Position numbers and translations under genes: made by a program. A DNA stretch of 64,000 bases from Lunatimonas salinarum. Its GTDB lineage: Bacteria > Bacteroidota > Bacteroidia > Cytophagales > Cyclobacteriaceae. Below, piece by piece: positions 28,168 through 37,753 of the stretch; within the stretch, counting starts at the first letter, position 1; each line of letters starts with the position of its first letter. Where the stretch lies: NCBI RefSeq assembly GCF_017811155.1, contig NZ_JACVCV010000002.1:310001-374000 (forward strand). Direction: 5' to 3'. A model generated the notes under the pieces. That model was given only the letters and a program-made list of their open reading frames with translations, did not search any database and was not told the DNA's origin.

Positions 28168-28983
28168 GTGAGCGGATTTGATACACTCTATTTAGAAAAA
28201 GATGGTTCCGCCGGCTGGCTTGAAGACAAACGGCCTAACCGGGCAGCTTTCTTCGGGGACGGCATCTTTGAAACCATGGTATTCATAAACGGCAAAATAC
28301 GTTTTGGCAAGCAGCATTTTGCGCGTTTGAGTGAGGGGCTGCGGGTATTGCAGTTGCCGATAAACGAACTGAACCATTGGTCAGATCTAGAGCTTTTCCT
28401 CCAACGCAAACTGGGCTCTGCGGGCTATTGGAGAGTCCGCTGGAATATCTATCGCGACGGACTGGGGAAATATACACCTGATATCTCCGGCATCAGGGAA
28501 TCGATCTATATACAGCCATTTAGCCCTGCTCCGCACATCAAACGAGAGGCTGCTATCTGCCGGACCTTAAGACTCAACCCAAACCCTTGGGCCAACTGCA
28601 AAACGCTAAACGCCCTGCCTTACGTAATGGCAAACATCGAACGCACCAATCTAGGCCTGGATGAAATCCTACTGTTGGATGCTGAAGGATACCTCTCCGA
28701 GGCAGGCGCAGCGAACCTCTTTTGGGTAACACAAAGCACTTACTACACCCCTTCGCTAACCCATAATTGCATAGCAGGCGTGGGGAGGCGGGCGCTGATT
28801 GACCACTTAACTGAACAAAACATGTCGATCCAAGAGGGATCCTTTCGCCCTGAGGCACTGAGGGAAGCTGAACAGGTATTTACTACGAACGTTACCGGGA
28901 TCTCATATATTGAGCGGTTTGGGGATCGTCTATTTGACACCTCTCCTATCGCATCCATCGAACCCATTTTCTCCCTTCCATGA
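28168..28983 (+). CDS. Aminotransferase class IV / aminodeoxychorismate lyase-like
   Basis: 271-residue PLP enzyme of fold type IV. The catalytic Lys lies in CKTLNALPYVMA (about residue 145) and the PLP-phosphate region in LSEAGAANLFWV. The N-terminal FFGDGIFETMVF is characteristic. Members include PabC (4-amino-4-deoxychorismate lyase, folate synthesis) and branched-chain aminotransferases; length near 270 favours PabC-like activity, not proven. It starts with GTG at 28168 and is divergent from the tolC gene. Confidence 0.85.
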   Translation: MSGFDTLYLEKDGSAGWLEDKRPNRAAFFGDGIFETMVFINGKIRFGKQHFARLSEGLRVLQLPINELNHWSDLELFLQRKLGSAGYWRVRWNIYRDGLGKYTPDISGIRESIYIQPFSPAPHIKREAAICRTLRLNPNPWANCKTLNALPYVMANIERTNLGLDEILLLDAEGYLSEAGAANLFWVTQSTYYTPSLTHNCIAGVGRRALIDHLTEQNMSIQEGSFRPEALREAEQVFTTNVTGISYIERFGDRLFDTSPIASIEPIFSLP

Positions 28984-29122
28984 CCAATCAATCGGGAGGA
29001 CTTTTGAATACAACTGTTTTTGAACATAGAACAATTCATTCGCCCTTTTACTTTCAGAAAAGCGTTCTAGTTACCTACCTCCTTTGCTTCCTATCTAGGA
29101 GTTCTGAAACGGCTCAGTATCT

Positions 29123-29764
29123 CTAATGCGGCTTAAAGGCGTAGGTTTCTACGGTGACATCCCACTTGGACCTGTGCCATCGATTTTTTCTGCAGGGTTC
29201 GGAACGTATCTGCTTGGAATGGACATGGGCATTAAAATAGAACAATTTGATGGTAACGCTTGACACCCCAGCCAAATTTTCTAACACCAGCATCATATGA
29301 CCTACATTGAACTCCTGCGGATGGAGCTGTTGCGACATGCGCAGGGCTTCCTTGCCCAAGGAGTTTAGAATAGCCAAAACTACCGATGCCGCATCCTGTT
29401 CTAGGGAAACCCCCAACAGTTTTCGGAAAAGGCGCCTCCCAAATTCATATGAACTATGGTATGCCCTGTAGGTTATGAAATCTTCAGTAATTTTTGTAAA
29501 CCTACCCGACCCGGACAAGATCCGCTCTATTCCGTGGTAGTTGAATAACGAAAAGAAATGGCCCGAGATCGGATTTACCGTTCTGCTCAAGGCAACCGTC
29601 ATGGCCGACAAGAGCAATGAGGCGTTGGAAAACTCCTCCCTTAGCTCCTCGGGAAGGAGTTGACTGGGAGGAGCAGTGGTCCGAATCAGGATATTTCCCG
29701 AGGCATTGATCAGATGATAATCGTTGGCATGCCCCATGAGGCGCTTTGAAAGTGGTAAATACAC
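29123..29764 (-). CDS. Unknown protein, short paralog of the 29860 gene
   Basis: 213-residue protein without a signal peptide. It aligns with residues 20-230 of the 350-residue protein encoded just upstream: GSGRFTKITEDFITYRAYHSSYEFG matches GSGLFVHVTETDLSYESHQWGANFS, and both carry a NYxGIERI/NYTALERI block. It lacks the C-terminal Ig-like part and ends in a basic tail (CRKNRWHRSKWD). I do not recognise the family. Start may be at 29734 (MGHANDYHL). Confidence 0.65.
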   Translation of the reverse strand: MYLPLSKRLMGHANDYHLINASGNILIRTTAPPSQLLPEELREEFSNASLLLSAMTVALSRTVNPISGHFFSLFNYHGIERILSGSGRFTKITEDFITYRAYHSSYEFGRRLFRKLLGVSLEQDAASVVLAILNSLGKEALRMSQQLHPQEFNVGHMMLVLENLAGVSSVTIKLFYFNAHVHSKQIRSEPCRKNRWHRSKWDVTVETYAFKPH

Positions 29765-29859
29765 GGCTTTGAAAACCAGTCAAATCTGGCTTTGTTAAAA
29801 TAGCCCGTAATCGGGATTTACATGCCAGTCGGCAGCAAGGCCTTAACTGGGGCTCGAAA

Positions 29860-30912
29860 TCAAGCGATGGTAAATGTCTGAGGTGTGGTGGCCAGGGCCT
29901 TACCGGATTTATCCAAGACTTGGATGGAAGAGGCGGTCGTTTGTACGCCATCCACGGTAAACTGCACTTCGTTCGTTCCCCATGTTCCCACGGTGAGCTT
30001 GCCCTTTGATCCATCCTCTGAAAACTTAAGGGATCCTTTTTCAGAACCAAGAAATTGACCAAGCAACAGGTACGTGGTACCCTTCGCCAAAGCTGTTCCA
30101 GAGGGTAGGTTTTCATTAGGAGTAGAGGAATCCACCACGCTTTTAACCGAAGGGGTTTGCAAAAGTAATCCACTAAACCAGCTGATCATCTCCATGTACT
30201 CGGGATTCATATTGACAGAATCCAAGTCACCTGCGTATTGGCGAATGAAAGTCGGAGTTACAAAAAGATAGGTATCCTTGTGCATTATCCACTTCGTTGT
30301 GACCGAACTTTCCTTAAAACAAGGACCAATGCTTAGCTGTTGCTTATGCGAATTGGCATCTGCATACACTACAATCGCACTGACGGAGGGCATACCCAAC
30401 AAGTATTCACACACAAAGACGATATTTCCCACTTTACTGTCCGAACGAGAGCTCGAACCGGAAATATTGAGACCCTCTTGGCCGATCGACGAAATCATTG
30501 CAGTTGCAAAACTCATTGCGCCGGCTCCGGTGGCAAGGCCGAGCAATGCTTCCAACAGCTCTTTGCTGAAATTGGCTCCCCACTGATGGCTTTCGTAACT
30601 TAAATCGGTCTCTGTAACGTGTACAAAAAGACCGGATCCGCTGATAATGCGCTCCAACGCAGTATAATTGTAAAGCGAAAATGGCTTACCCGTATCTGGG
30701 TTGATCGTGGTCGTTATCGCCCTGGACATGCCGGCAAAAAATACCGAAACCTCTGCAAAAACATCCTGTACCTCCTTGGTGATCGGTGTTCCGGAATCTA
30801 CCGTACTTGCCATCATGATATTCCCCGTTTCATTAAAGATATAATACTTCTTAGCCTCCACGTTGTTGGGGTTTTTAGCGGGGGAATTCAATTGAACGGT
30901 GTTCTCTGCCAT
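29860..30912 (-). CDS. Unknown protein with C-terminal Ig/IPT-like region
   Basis: 350-residue protein with no signal peptide or membrane anchor. Residues 20-230 form a mainly helical domain with a hydrophobic Gly/Ala stretch (LLGLATGAGAMSFATAMI near 120) shared with the gene downstream. The C-terminal 85 residues (GTALAKGTTYLLLGQFLG to the end) resemble an Ig-like/IPT beta-sandwich. The stop-to-start gap to the paralog is 95 bp. Function unknown; the pairing suggests a gene duplication with loss of the C-terminal domain. Confidence 0.7.
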   Translation of the reverse strand: MAENTVQLNSPAKNPNNVEAKKYYIFNETGNIMMASTVDSGTPITKEVQDVFAEVSVFFAGMSRAITTTINPDTGKPFSLYNYTALERIISGSGLFVHVTETDLSYESHQWGANFSKELLEALLGLATGAGAMSFATAMISSIGQEGLNISGSSSRSDSKVGNIVFVCEYLLGMPSVSAIVVYADANSHKQQLSIGPCFKESSVTTKWIMHKDTYLFVTPTFIRQYAGDLDSVNMNPEYMEMISWFSGLLLQTPSVKSVVDSSTPNENLPSGTALAKGTTYLLLGQFLGSEKGSLKFSEDGSKGKLTVGTWGTNEVQFTVDGVQTTASSIQVLDKSGKALATTPQTFTIA

Positions 30913-31208
30913 GGTTTTTTTGGTTTATTTTGGTAACCTACTCTATCAAGGCTTTTCGGCGATCGCCTATAGTATGGATAAGCACCCCAAGAATTTGGGT
31001 GCGGAACGATGTGAGGGATAAAATGACAACTAACTACTACCGAAAAAATGAGAGTGATTAAAAAGCTGAAAATTGATCATTTTTATAAACCTACAAAAAA
31101 TTATTTTAAAAAAACAACAAATTTAAATAAAAATTAGAATTAAAAATGTCGTTTTCCGAATTTTATGGAAATAACTTTCTATCTAAGGAACCGGACCTCC
31201 AAAAAAAA

Positions 31209-32003
31209 TCAAACCGAAACGGCCGCTTTGATATGGGGATGGGGGTTGTAATCGACTATTTCAAAATCCTCAAAGGCAAAGCCGAAAATATCCTTCACCG
31301 ATGGGTTTAGCTTGAGCGTTGGCAAAGGCCTACAATCCCGGGACAACTGTAACTTGGCCTGGTCCAGATGATTATTGTACAGGTGCGCATCCCCAAAGGT
31401 GTGAATAAACTCGCCTACGCCTAGGTCGCATACCTGAGCAATCATATGGACAAAGATCGCATACGAAGCGATATTAAAAGGAACCCCCAAAAACACATCC
31501 GCGCTGCGCTGATACAACTGACAGGAAAGCTTCCCTTGGGCGACGTAAAACTGAAACAGGAGGTGACAGGGTGGCAGGGCCATTTGGTCTACATCCGCTA
31601 CGTTCCATGCACTTACGATTAGGCGACGGGAGTTTGGATTGGTCCTGATCTGATGGATGAGGTTTCTGATCTGATCGATCTCCCCGCCCTTTCCGTCCGG
31701 CCAATGCCGCCATTGATATCCGTATACCGGCCCCAAGTCGCCATTCGAATCCGCCCACTCGTCCCAGATAGATACATTGTGCCTTTTCAGGTAAGCAATA
31801 TTGGTGTCTCCCTGGAGAAACCACAAGAGCTCGTGGAGAATAGACCGAATATGGAGCTTTTTGGTGGTCAATAGTGGAAATCCTTCGCTAAGGTCAAAGC
31901 GCATTTGATATCCAAACACACTGCGGGTACCGGTACCGGTACGATCGCCCTTTTCCACCCCATTTTCCAAGATGTGCTGCAATAATTCGTGGTATTGTTT
32001 CAT
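31209..32003 (-). CDS. thyA: Thymidylate synthase
   Basis: 264-residue ThyA, exactly the usual bacterial length. Converts dUMP to dTMP using methylenetetrahydrofolate. Catalytic Cys146 is in [10 protein letters not shown]; Arg21 (DRTGTGT) and the [10 protein letters not shown] segment bind phosphate; [12 protein letters not shown] binds dUMP and folate. Separate from neighbours by about 100 and 300 bp. Confidence 0.98.
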   Translation of the reverse strand: MKQYHELLQHILENGVEKGDRTGTGTRSVFGYQMRFDLSEGFPLLTTKKLHIRSILHELLWFLQGDTNIAYLKRHNVSIWDEWADSNGDLGPVYGYQWRHWPDGKGGEIDQIRNLIHQIRTNPNSRRLIVSAWNVADVDQMALPPCHLLFQFYVAQGKLSCQLYQRSADVFLGVPFNIASYAIFVHMIAQVCDLGVGEFIHTFGDAHLYNNHLDQAKLQLSRDCRPLPTLKLNPSVKDIFGFAFEDFEIVDYNPHPHIKAAVSV

Positions 32004-32107
32004 TGTTTGAACCGCATATTTTGTTTGCCAAATGTTCTAATCAAATCGCTTAAAATGAATTGGTAGATGTTTCAATTTATCTGGAAAAAACCCACTTTTG
32101 GACTACC

Positions 32108-33154
32108 CTAGCCGTAATGTTCTGCATAATACTTCTGATAGTCTCCGGAAGTAACCCCATTAAGCCAGGCTTCATTGCCGAGATACCAGTCTACCGTCTT
32201 TTCAATACCCACCTCAAAGGTAAGACTCGGTTCCCAACCCAATTCCCGTTGAATTTTAGTGGCATCAATGGCATACCTAAGATCATGCCCCGCCCGGTCT
32301 TTCACGAAGGTAATCAGCTTCTCTGAGGACCCGATTTCCCTTCCCAGTTTGCGGTCCATAATCTGGCACAATAAACGAACGATATCAATATTTTTCCACT
32401 CGTTAAATCCTCCAATATTAAAGGTGTCGTTGATTACACCTGCATGGAAAATAACATCGATGGCACGCGCATGATCCTCTACATATAGCCAATCTCTAAC
32501 ATTCTCGCCCTTTCCGTAAACCGGTAGCGGCTTTTCATTTTTGATATTGTGAATGCACAATGGAATCAACTTTTCAGGAAACTGATTCGGCCCATAATTA
32601 TTTGAACAATTGGATATGACTGTTTTAAGACCATAAGTATTGGCATAGGCCCTTACAAAATGGTCGGAACTTGCTTTGGAGGCCGAATAGGGAGACTGGG
32701 GGTCATAGGGCGTGGTCTCGAGGAAAAATCCCCCGTCATGCAGTGAACCGTATACCTCGTCGGTGGAAATATGGTAAAAAAGGTGCCCCTCCAGGTCCTT
32801 CCAGAAGCCTTTGGCCGCATTAAGTAAGTTTACCGTCCCGAAGACATTTGTTTTTACAAAGGACAGAGGATCTGTAATGGACCGGTCAACGTGTGATTCA
32901 GCGGCCAAATGAATTACATCCGTGATCAAAAATTCGGAAAAGACCCGTTCGAGCGCCCCGGCGTCTTGAATATCCACTTTGGCAAAATGATAATTTGGCT
33001 CATCTTCGATATCCGAAAGATTGGCCAAGTTTCCTGCATAGGTCAGGCTATCCAAATTGATGATTCGGTATGAAGGGTATTTTTTTACAAACAGTCTGAC
33101 GACATGTGATCCGATGAACCCTGCCCCACCGGTAATCAGAATTGACTTTTCCAT
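32108..33154 (-). CDS. rfbB: dTDP-glucose 4,6-dehydratase
   Basis: 348-residue extended SDR enzyme that makes dTDP-4-keto-6-deoxyglucose, the precursor of rhamnose and other deoxysugars. Rossmann motif GGAGFIGS (9-16), catalytic TDE (131-133) and YxxxK (Tyr156, Lys160), and the SHVDRSI substrate loop are all present. It follows the wzc-like gene by 12 bp and is part of the exopolysaccharide operon. Genes for the later rhamnose steps are not in the window. Confidence 0.96.
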   Translation of the reverse strand: MEKSILITGGAGFIGSHVVRLFVKKYPSYRIINLDSLTYAGNLANLSDIEDEPNYHFAKVDIQDAGALERVFSEFLITDVIHLAAESHVDRSITDPLSFVKTNVFGTVNLLNAAKGFWKDLEGHLFYHISTDEVYGSLHDGGFFLETTPYDPQSPYSASKASSDHFVRAYANTYGLKTVISNCSNNYGPNQFPEKLIPLCIHNIKNEKPLPVYGKGENVRDWLYVEDHARAIDVIFHAGVINDTFNIGGFNEWKNIDIVRLLCQIMDRKLGREIGSSEKLITFVKDRAGHDLRYAIDATKIQRELGWEPSLTFEVGIEKTVDWYLGNEAWLNGVTSGDYQKYYAEHYG

Positions 33155-33166
33155 TTAAATGCTAAA

Positions 33167-35614
33167 TTATGTCCTAAACCTTGAGATCCAATTTGCAAAC
33201 CAGCTCTTTTTAGCGCGAGGCTCCTCCTCGTAATAGCTTCCACTGTACCTATTCCTACGTAGGTAGGAGTAGTTATACCCGTATCCATAATTGTATCCGC
33301 CGAAATCGTAGGTGTCTCCACCGCTTTTCAATCCGTTAAAGATAGCGTAAAAATCCCTCACTTGGTCGCTGCCGTAGAGGTCATTGATCATCAACAAGTG
33401 GTTTTTATGGGTGTAATCATGCCGAACAATGTACAGATTGATATCCGAAAATCGCAGGAGATCCATCGTTTCGGAAACCAAACCCACCGGGGGACAGTCC
33501 ATGATAATCACGTCGAATTCATGCTCCAAATACTCGAAAAAATCCGACAACTGCTTCTTCAATAGCAGTTCCGAAGGGTTGGGTGGAACCGGGCCGGAGG
33601 GCACCACATAGAGGTTTTCATACTGGGTTTCCAGAATTGTCTCCTCGTAGCCATGCTTGCCCACCAAAAAAGTAGATAATCCCTTCTTGTTGGACACCCC
33701 CATATTGGACGCGAGTTTTGGCTTGCGTAAGTCCATCCCCATCAGACAGGTTTTCTTACCACTCAGCGCCATCGCCGAGGCGATGTTGATACTGATGAAC
33801 GTCTTGCCTTCTCCTGAGATACTTGAGGTCACCAAGATTTTTTTACATTTCTTTTCACTCCGTATATAAAAGAGCGCGGACCTTAATGACCGGAAAGACT
33901 CGGAAGCCAATGCCCTCGGAAATTCCGCTACCAGTAGATTGGTATCTTTGTCGCTGAATCCAATGGTACCCAATAGCGGAATCTTAAGAATACTTTTCAA
34001 CTGAATCTGATCCATGATTCGGTTGTTCAGGTAATGGTATAGCAACAAAAAAGCCAGCGGAATAAAAAATCCCAACCCTACGGCATAAGAGTAGTTTTGC
34101 ATTTTCTTGGGGTATATCAAACTACCCTTTTTCGCATAATCGACGATGGCATTGTCTGATACATTGGAAGCCCTGGCAATGCCCGCCTCCGCACGTTTTT
34201 CCAACAAGTAGGTGTAGAGATTTTCACGCAGCTTATACTCTCTGAAAATATTGGTGTAGGTCGACTCAGCCATAGGCAATTTGGAGAACTGCTGATCGAA
34301 TGACCTTAGTTTCTCGTAATTTTCCTGCTTTTTGGATTCGGTGTTTTCGATCAGGTTTTGGATATTTTCAAACACATTGTCCCGTACCCGTTGGATTTGC
34401 TGATCCAACACGGTAACATCCGGGTGGTTGCTATTGACGATACTCACCAACTTCCGTCGCTGCAGCGAATAATCCACCAATTGCGAGATCAGCTCATTTA
34501 ACAGCCCATCAGCTATCCCAACCACAGAAGGGGCTACCACTTCTTCGTAGCTTTCTCCTTTTTTTAACAGGTAATCGCGTAAGGTTTTATAGTAAGATAG
34601 TTCAAAATCAATCGTCTGAATATTCTCCTCCAGACTTCGGATATTGTTTAGCACCCCACCGAACTCCGCATTCACATCCAAAAGCTTGTTGGCCACCTTA
34701 AACTGTTGCATACGGCGCTCTACGGAATTGAGGGAATCCTCTACGATATAAAGCTGCTCTTCGATAAAATGGAGTGCATTTTCCGAAATGCGGTTTTTCT
34801 CCTTTAGGTCATACTCCAAGAAAGCATCCATCAGTGCATTGACGTAATCGCTCCCTTTTTCTACCACCTTTGTAACCATGCTGACTTCCAATACCGAGCC
34901 ATAATTGATCAGTGGGCGCACCACCACACTTCCTGCAAATCGGTCTACCAAGGCATTGGGATGATGCAACTGAAAGCCTACTTCCCCTCCAACGCGCGAC
35001 GGGTTAGTGAGCAGGACGCGAAATTTAGCCCTAGCGCCGGATACCTCCTCTCCAAACCTGAAAACCTTCCCGTAAATATCCACATCCGATCGATCCGGAG
35101 ATCGGCGAATGTTCCACCATTCCAAAAACTGATTTTCATCCCGATCTATCAAAAATTCTTCCTCAGAGAGAATTTTGACAACCATCCGCTGTCCTTCCAG
35201 TTGAGGATATTCCCAGTCTACCTCTATTCGAATGGGCGACTGCTTGTACATTTCGATTTCCTTGATGTTCGTCGCCGCAAAGTAGCTTACATCAAAGTGT
35301 ACCTTTTTTAACGCTTCCTCCGCGAGGTTTTTGGATGCAAATAGCAGGATGTCATTGGTCAGGTTATCCGGTGCGGAAAAGATGTTCGACCGATCCAACA
35401 CCCTTACTTCCGGCGATGCATTGCGCTTGATCATCACGCTGCCCTTCACTTCGTATCGCTCCACGGTATAGCGATGAAATAAAAAAACTCCCAACAGACC
35501 AACCGATATAAAAAAAAGGTATACAGGCCAATACCGAGAGTATTTGATGATATAGTATTTTATATCAATCGGCTTCTCTTGTTCGTCAAATTTTGATAAA
35601 TCCAAATTCTCCAT
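33167..35614 (-). CDS. Wzc-like polysaccharide co-polymerase / tyrosine kinase
   Basis: 815-residue inner-membrane protein controlling chain length and export of exopolysaccharide. N-terminal Wzz domain with TM helix (VYLFFISVGLLGVFLF, about 32-47), long periplasmic coiled-coil, second TM near 500, then a BY-kinase domain: Walker A SGEGKT, Walker A' GMDLRKPKL, Walker B VIIMDCPPVG. The C-terminal tyrosine cluster (YNYGYGYNYSYLRRNRYSGSYY) is the autophosphorylation site. Stop of the wza-like gene is 2 bp before its ATG. Confidence 0.95.
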   Translation of the reverse strand: MENLDLSKFDEQEKPIDIKYYIIKYSRYWPVYLFFISVGLLGVFLFHRYTVERYEVKGSVMIKRNASPEVRVLDRSNIFSAPDNLTNDILLFASKNLAEEALKKVHFDVSYFAATNIKEIEMYKQSPIRIEVDWEYPQLEGQRMVVKILSEEEFLIDRDENQFLEWWNIRRSPDRSDVDIYGKVFRFGEEVSGARAKFRVLLTNPSRVGGEVGFQLHHPNALVDRFAGSVVVRPLINYGSVLEVSMVTKVVEKGSDYVNALMDAFLEYDLKEKNRISENALHFIEEQLYIVEDSLNSVERRMQQFKVANKLLDVNAEFGGVLNNIRSLEENIQTIDFELSYYKTLRDYLLKKGESYEEVVAPSVVGIADGLLNELISQLVDYSLQRRKLVSIVNSNHPDVTVLDQQIQRVRDNVFENIQNLIENTESKKQENYEKLRSFDQQFSKLPMAESTYTNIFREYKLRENLYTYLLEKRAEAGIARASNVSDNAIVDYAKKGSLIYPKKMQNYSYAVGLGFFIPLAFLLLYHYLNNRIMDQIQLKSILKIPLLGTIGFSDKDTNLLVAEFPRALASESFRSLRSALFYIRSEKKCKKILVTSSISGEGKTFISINIASAMALSGKKTCLMGMDLRKPKLASNMGVSNKKGLSTFLVGKHGYEETILETQYENLYVVPSGPVPPNPSELLLKKQLSDFFEYLEHEFDVIIMDCPPVGLVSETMDLLRFSDINLYIVRHDYTHKNHLLMINDLYGSDQVRDFYAIFNGLKSGGDTYDFGGYNYGYGYNYSYLRRNRYSGSYYEEEPRAKKSWFANWISRFRT

Positions 35615-35616
35615 AC

Positions 35617-36462
35617 CTAGAAAATGCCTGACGTGAGACCGTAAATAAACAAAACGGCGGTGATAATGGAAATCCCCAATTGAAGGGAAGCGGAGATGTT
35701 ATCTCCCGACCCAACCTGACGTATCTGCATGGGCTGCAGGTATAAAATGTCATTGTTTTGCACAAAATAAAAAGGCGATGCCAACAGCTGCCGGTCATTC
35801 AGGTTGATTTGGTGAATCTTGGTTCCCCCATCGTACTGACGGATAATAAACAGTTCATTTTTTTTGGCGAGAATATTTGACTCGCCGGCCATCGCCAATG
35901 CATCAAAAATGGTGGCCCGGTTTTTTAAGATTACCTTGGTGCCCGCACTGGCAAATTCCCCCAAAGCCGTAAACCTGATCCCTCCAATCCGCAACCTTAC
36001 TTCCACTTCTTCTTTAAAATATTGGTTGATTTCCTCTTGCACTTGCTGCCGGGCCTGTTCCTCGGTAAGACCGGCTAAAGGAAGGTTTCCCAGCTTGGGA
36101 ATACGAACAAAACCATCCTTATCCAACGAGTATCCCGAGAAATAAAACACATCCATAGCGCCGCCCATAGCACCTCCTCCACGTCCACCTACCCGGGCAC
36201 TACTGGCACCTTGGTATTCAAAGGCCTTGAGCAACTCTTCATTTGGCGAGGCAAAATCGATATCTATGATATCATAGGGTTGTAACACATATTCATAATC
36301 TACATCCGAATAGGGAATGAACTCGTCCAGCTCAATCACCTCGTTGCCACTCAAGTTCTGCAGGTAATTTATTCGCTTGTTACTTACGCAAGAAGCCACC
36401 AAAAGTAATAAGGAAACCACCCAAACACTCCGTTTACTCCATATGCAACACGTCCCGCTCAT
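35617..36462 (-). CDS. Wza-like polysaccharide export lipoprotein
   Basis: 281-residue outer-membrane export protein with a signal peptide ending in the lipobox LLLVASC. A polysaccharide export (Poly_export) domain starts at YVLQPYDIIDIDF, followed by a SLBB domain (FTALGEFASAGTKVILKNRATIFDAL). A C-terminal hydrophobic helix (GISIITAVLFIYGLTSG) may form the outer-membrane barrel as in Wza. Start chosen at 36462 for the best signal peptide; 36477 is possible. Followed at once by the wzc-like gene. Confidence 0.92.
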   Translation of the reverse strand: MSGTCCIWSKRSVWVVSLLLLVASCVSNKRINYLQNLSGNEVIELDEFIPYSDVDYEYVLQPYDIIDIDFASPNEELLKAFEYQGASSARVGGRGGGAMGGAMDVFYFSGYSLDKDGFVRIPKLGNLPLAGLTEEQARQQVQEEINQYFKEEVEVRLRIGGIRFTALGEFASAGTKVILKNRATIFDALAMAGESNILAKKNELFIIRQYDGGTKIHQINLNDRQLLASPFYFVQNNDILYLQPMQIRQVGSGDNISASLQLGISIITAVLFIYGLTSGIF

Positions 36463-36506
36463 ACCAAAATTAACCATGTGTGAGATTAGTGAAAAATCTG
36501 GAGAAT

Positions 36507-37676
36507 TTAAACATTCCCTGCGATTTCTTTGTCCCAAAGCCGGTAATATTCCTGTAGCAAACGCTGCTGAAATTGCTTTCGGTCAAATTTTTCCGCCACC
36601 TCCCTGCGGAGGTTTTCAGCAAAGGAAAGCATTTCCACCCGCTTTACATAGGCAAATTCCATGGCCTCCTTCAACGCTTTAAAGTTGTTTACCGGGTATA
36701 CCAACCCGGTCTTTTTATGCGTCACAATTTCCAGATTGCCCGGTATATCGGAGCAAATGATTGGACAGCACATGGCTCCAGCTTCAAGTAGCACATTTGG
36801 AAACCCTTCCCTCCGGGAAGGATGAATCAGCAGATCAGCGATGGCCATATAACAAGCCACGTGATCCGTCCATTCCAGCTGTACAATGCGCGGATGATCA
36901 TTTATTCGGTTGATCGTCTGTCGGGACAGTGGGTTCAGGTCCTGTTCAAAGGACCCCAGCAACACTAATTTGGATCGATTGACTATCTTTGAGGCCAAAA
37001 AAGCTTCAATCAATTCCTCTATGCCCTTGTCCTTTACCAATCTGCCCACCACCAGCATCACGAAGTCGCTTTCACTAGGAACAATTCGCATCGTGGCAGC
37101 CACCAAATTATTCTCCTTAAGATTATAACGATCAAAAACCTCCAGATCTACCCCGTTAGAAGAACCGTGACCGATGACTTTTACCTTTTCTTCCGGCACA
37201 AGCCCCTCCTTTACGATCTGTTCACGGAGCGAATGTGCATTGGCCCAGACCTCGGTAGCCGAACGAAAAGTGATTTTTTCCATCCAAACCAACAGCCTTC
37301 TCCGGGTGCCGGTGGCCACTTGGTAGGGTAAGCCTGCGAGCGTGTGGACCCGCACCGGTATACCCGCCAACTTGGCAGCGATCATGGACAATAAACCTGC
37401 TTTGGGTGTGTGGCTATGGACAATATCCGGCTTTTCCCTTTTAAAAAGTTGGTATAGCTGCCAAAGACACCTTAGGTCCTGGTAAGGGGTTATTTGACGC
37501 GTAAATGGCACCACTTCGTAAGGACAACCCTCCTGCTTTAGTACCTGATCCCATTCCTTGCCATCGGAACTTACCAACAGCACTTCCCACCCGGCAGACT
37601 TCATAAACTTCATCTGACCCCTAAGGAGCAATTTCAAGGAAAGCGGAACGGTGGTAATACGGATTAATTTCGGCAT
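36507..37676 (-). CDS. GT4-family glycosyltransferase
   Basis: 389-residue GT-B glycosyltransferase. The N-terminal half has KPDIVHSHTPKAGLLSMIAA; the C-terminal half has VGRLVKDKGIEELIEAF and the E-x7-E nucleotide-sugar site in REGFPNVLLEAG. It precedes wza and wzc on the same strand and probably adds one sugar of the exopolysaccharide repeat unit. Donor and acceptor cannot be told from the sequence. Confidence 0.93.
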   Translation of the reverse strand: MPKLIRITTVPLSLKLLLRGQMKFMKSAGWEVLLVSSDGKEWDQVLKQEGCPYEVVPFTRQITPYQDLRCLWQLYQLFKREKPDIVHSHTPKAGLLSMIAAKLAGIPVRVHTLAGLPYQVATGTRRRLLVWMEKITFRSATEVWANAHSLREQIVKEGLVPEEKVKVIGHGSSNGVDLEVFDRYNLKENNLVAATMRIVPSESDFVMLVVGRLVKDKGIEELIEAFLASKIVNRSKLVLLGSFEQDLNPLSRQTINRINDHPRIVQLEWTDHVACYMAIADLLIHPSRREGFPNVLLEAGAMCCPIICSDIPGNLEIVTHKKTGLVYPVNNFKALKEAMEFAYVKRVEMLSFAENLRREVAEKFDRKQFQQRLLQEYYRLWDKEIAGNV

Positions 37677-37753
37677 GCAAGCTGTTCAAACATAAAAACA
37701 CAAAGATAACCGGAAAAAGGGAATTGTGTAGCAACCTGCACAAGATAAATAGC

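Noticed and set aside
30960-31000. GCACCC / GGGTGC inverted repeat after the unknown paralogs' promoter region
   Set aside because: Imperfect stem, no T-run, and upstream of the gene, not downstream; no clear role.
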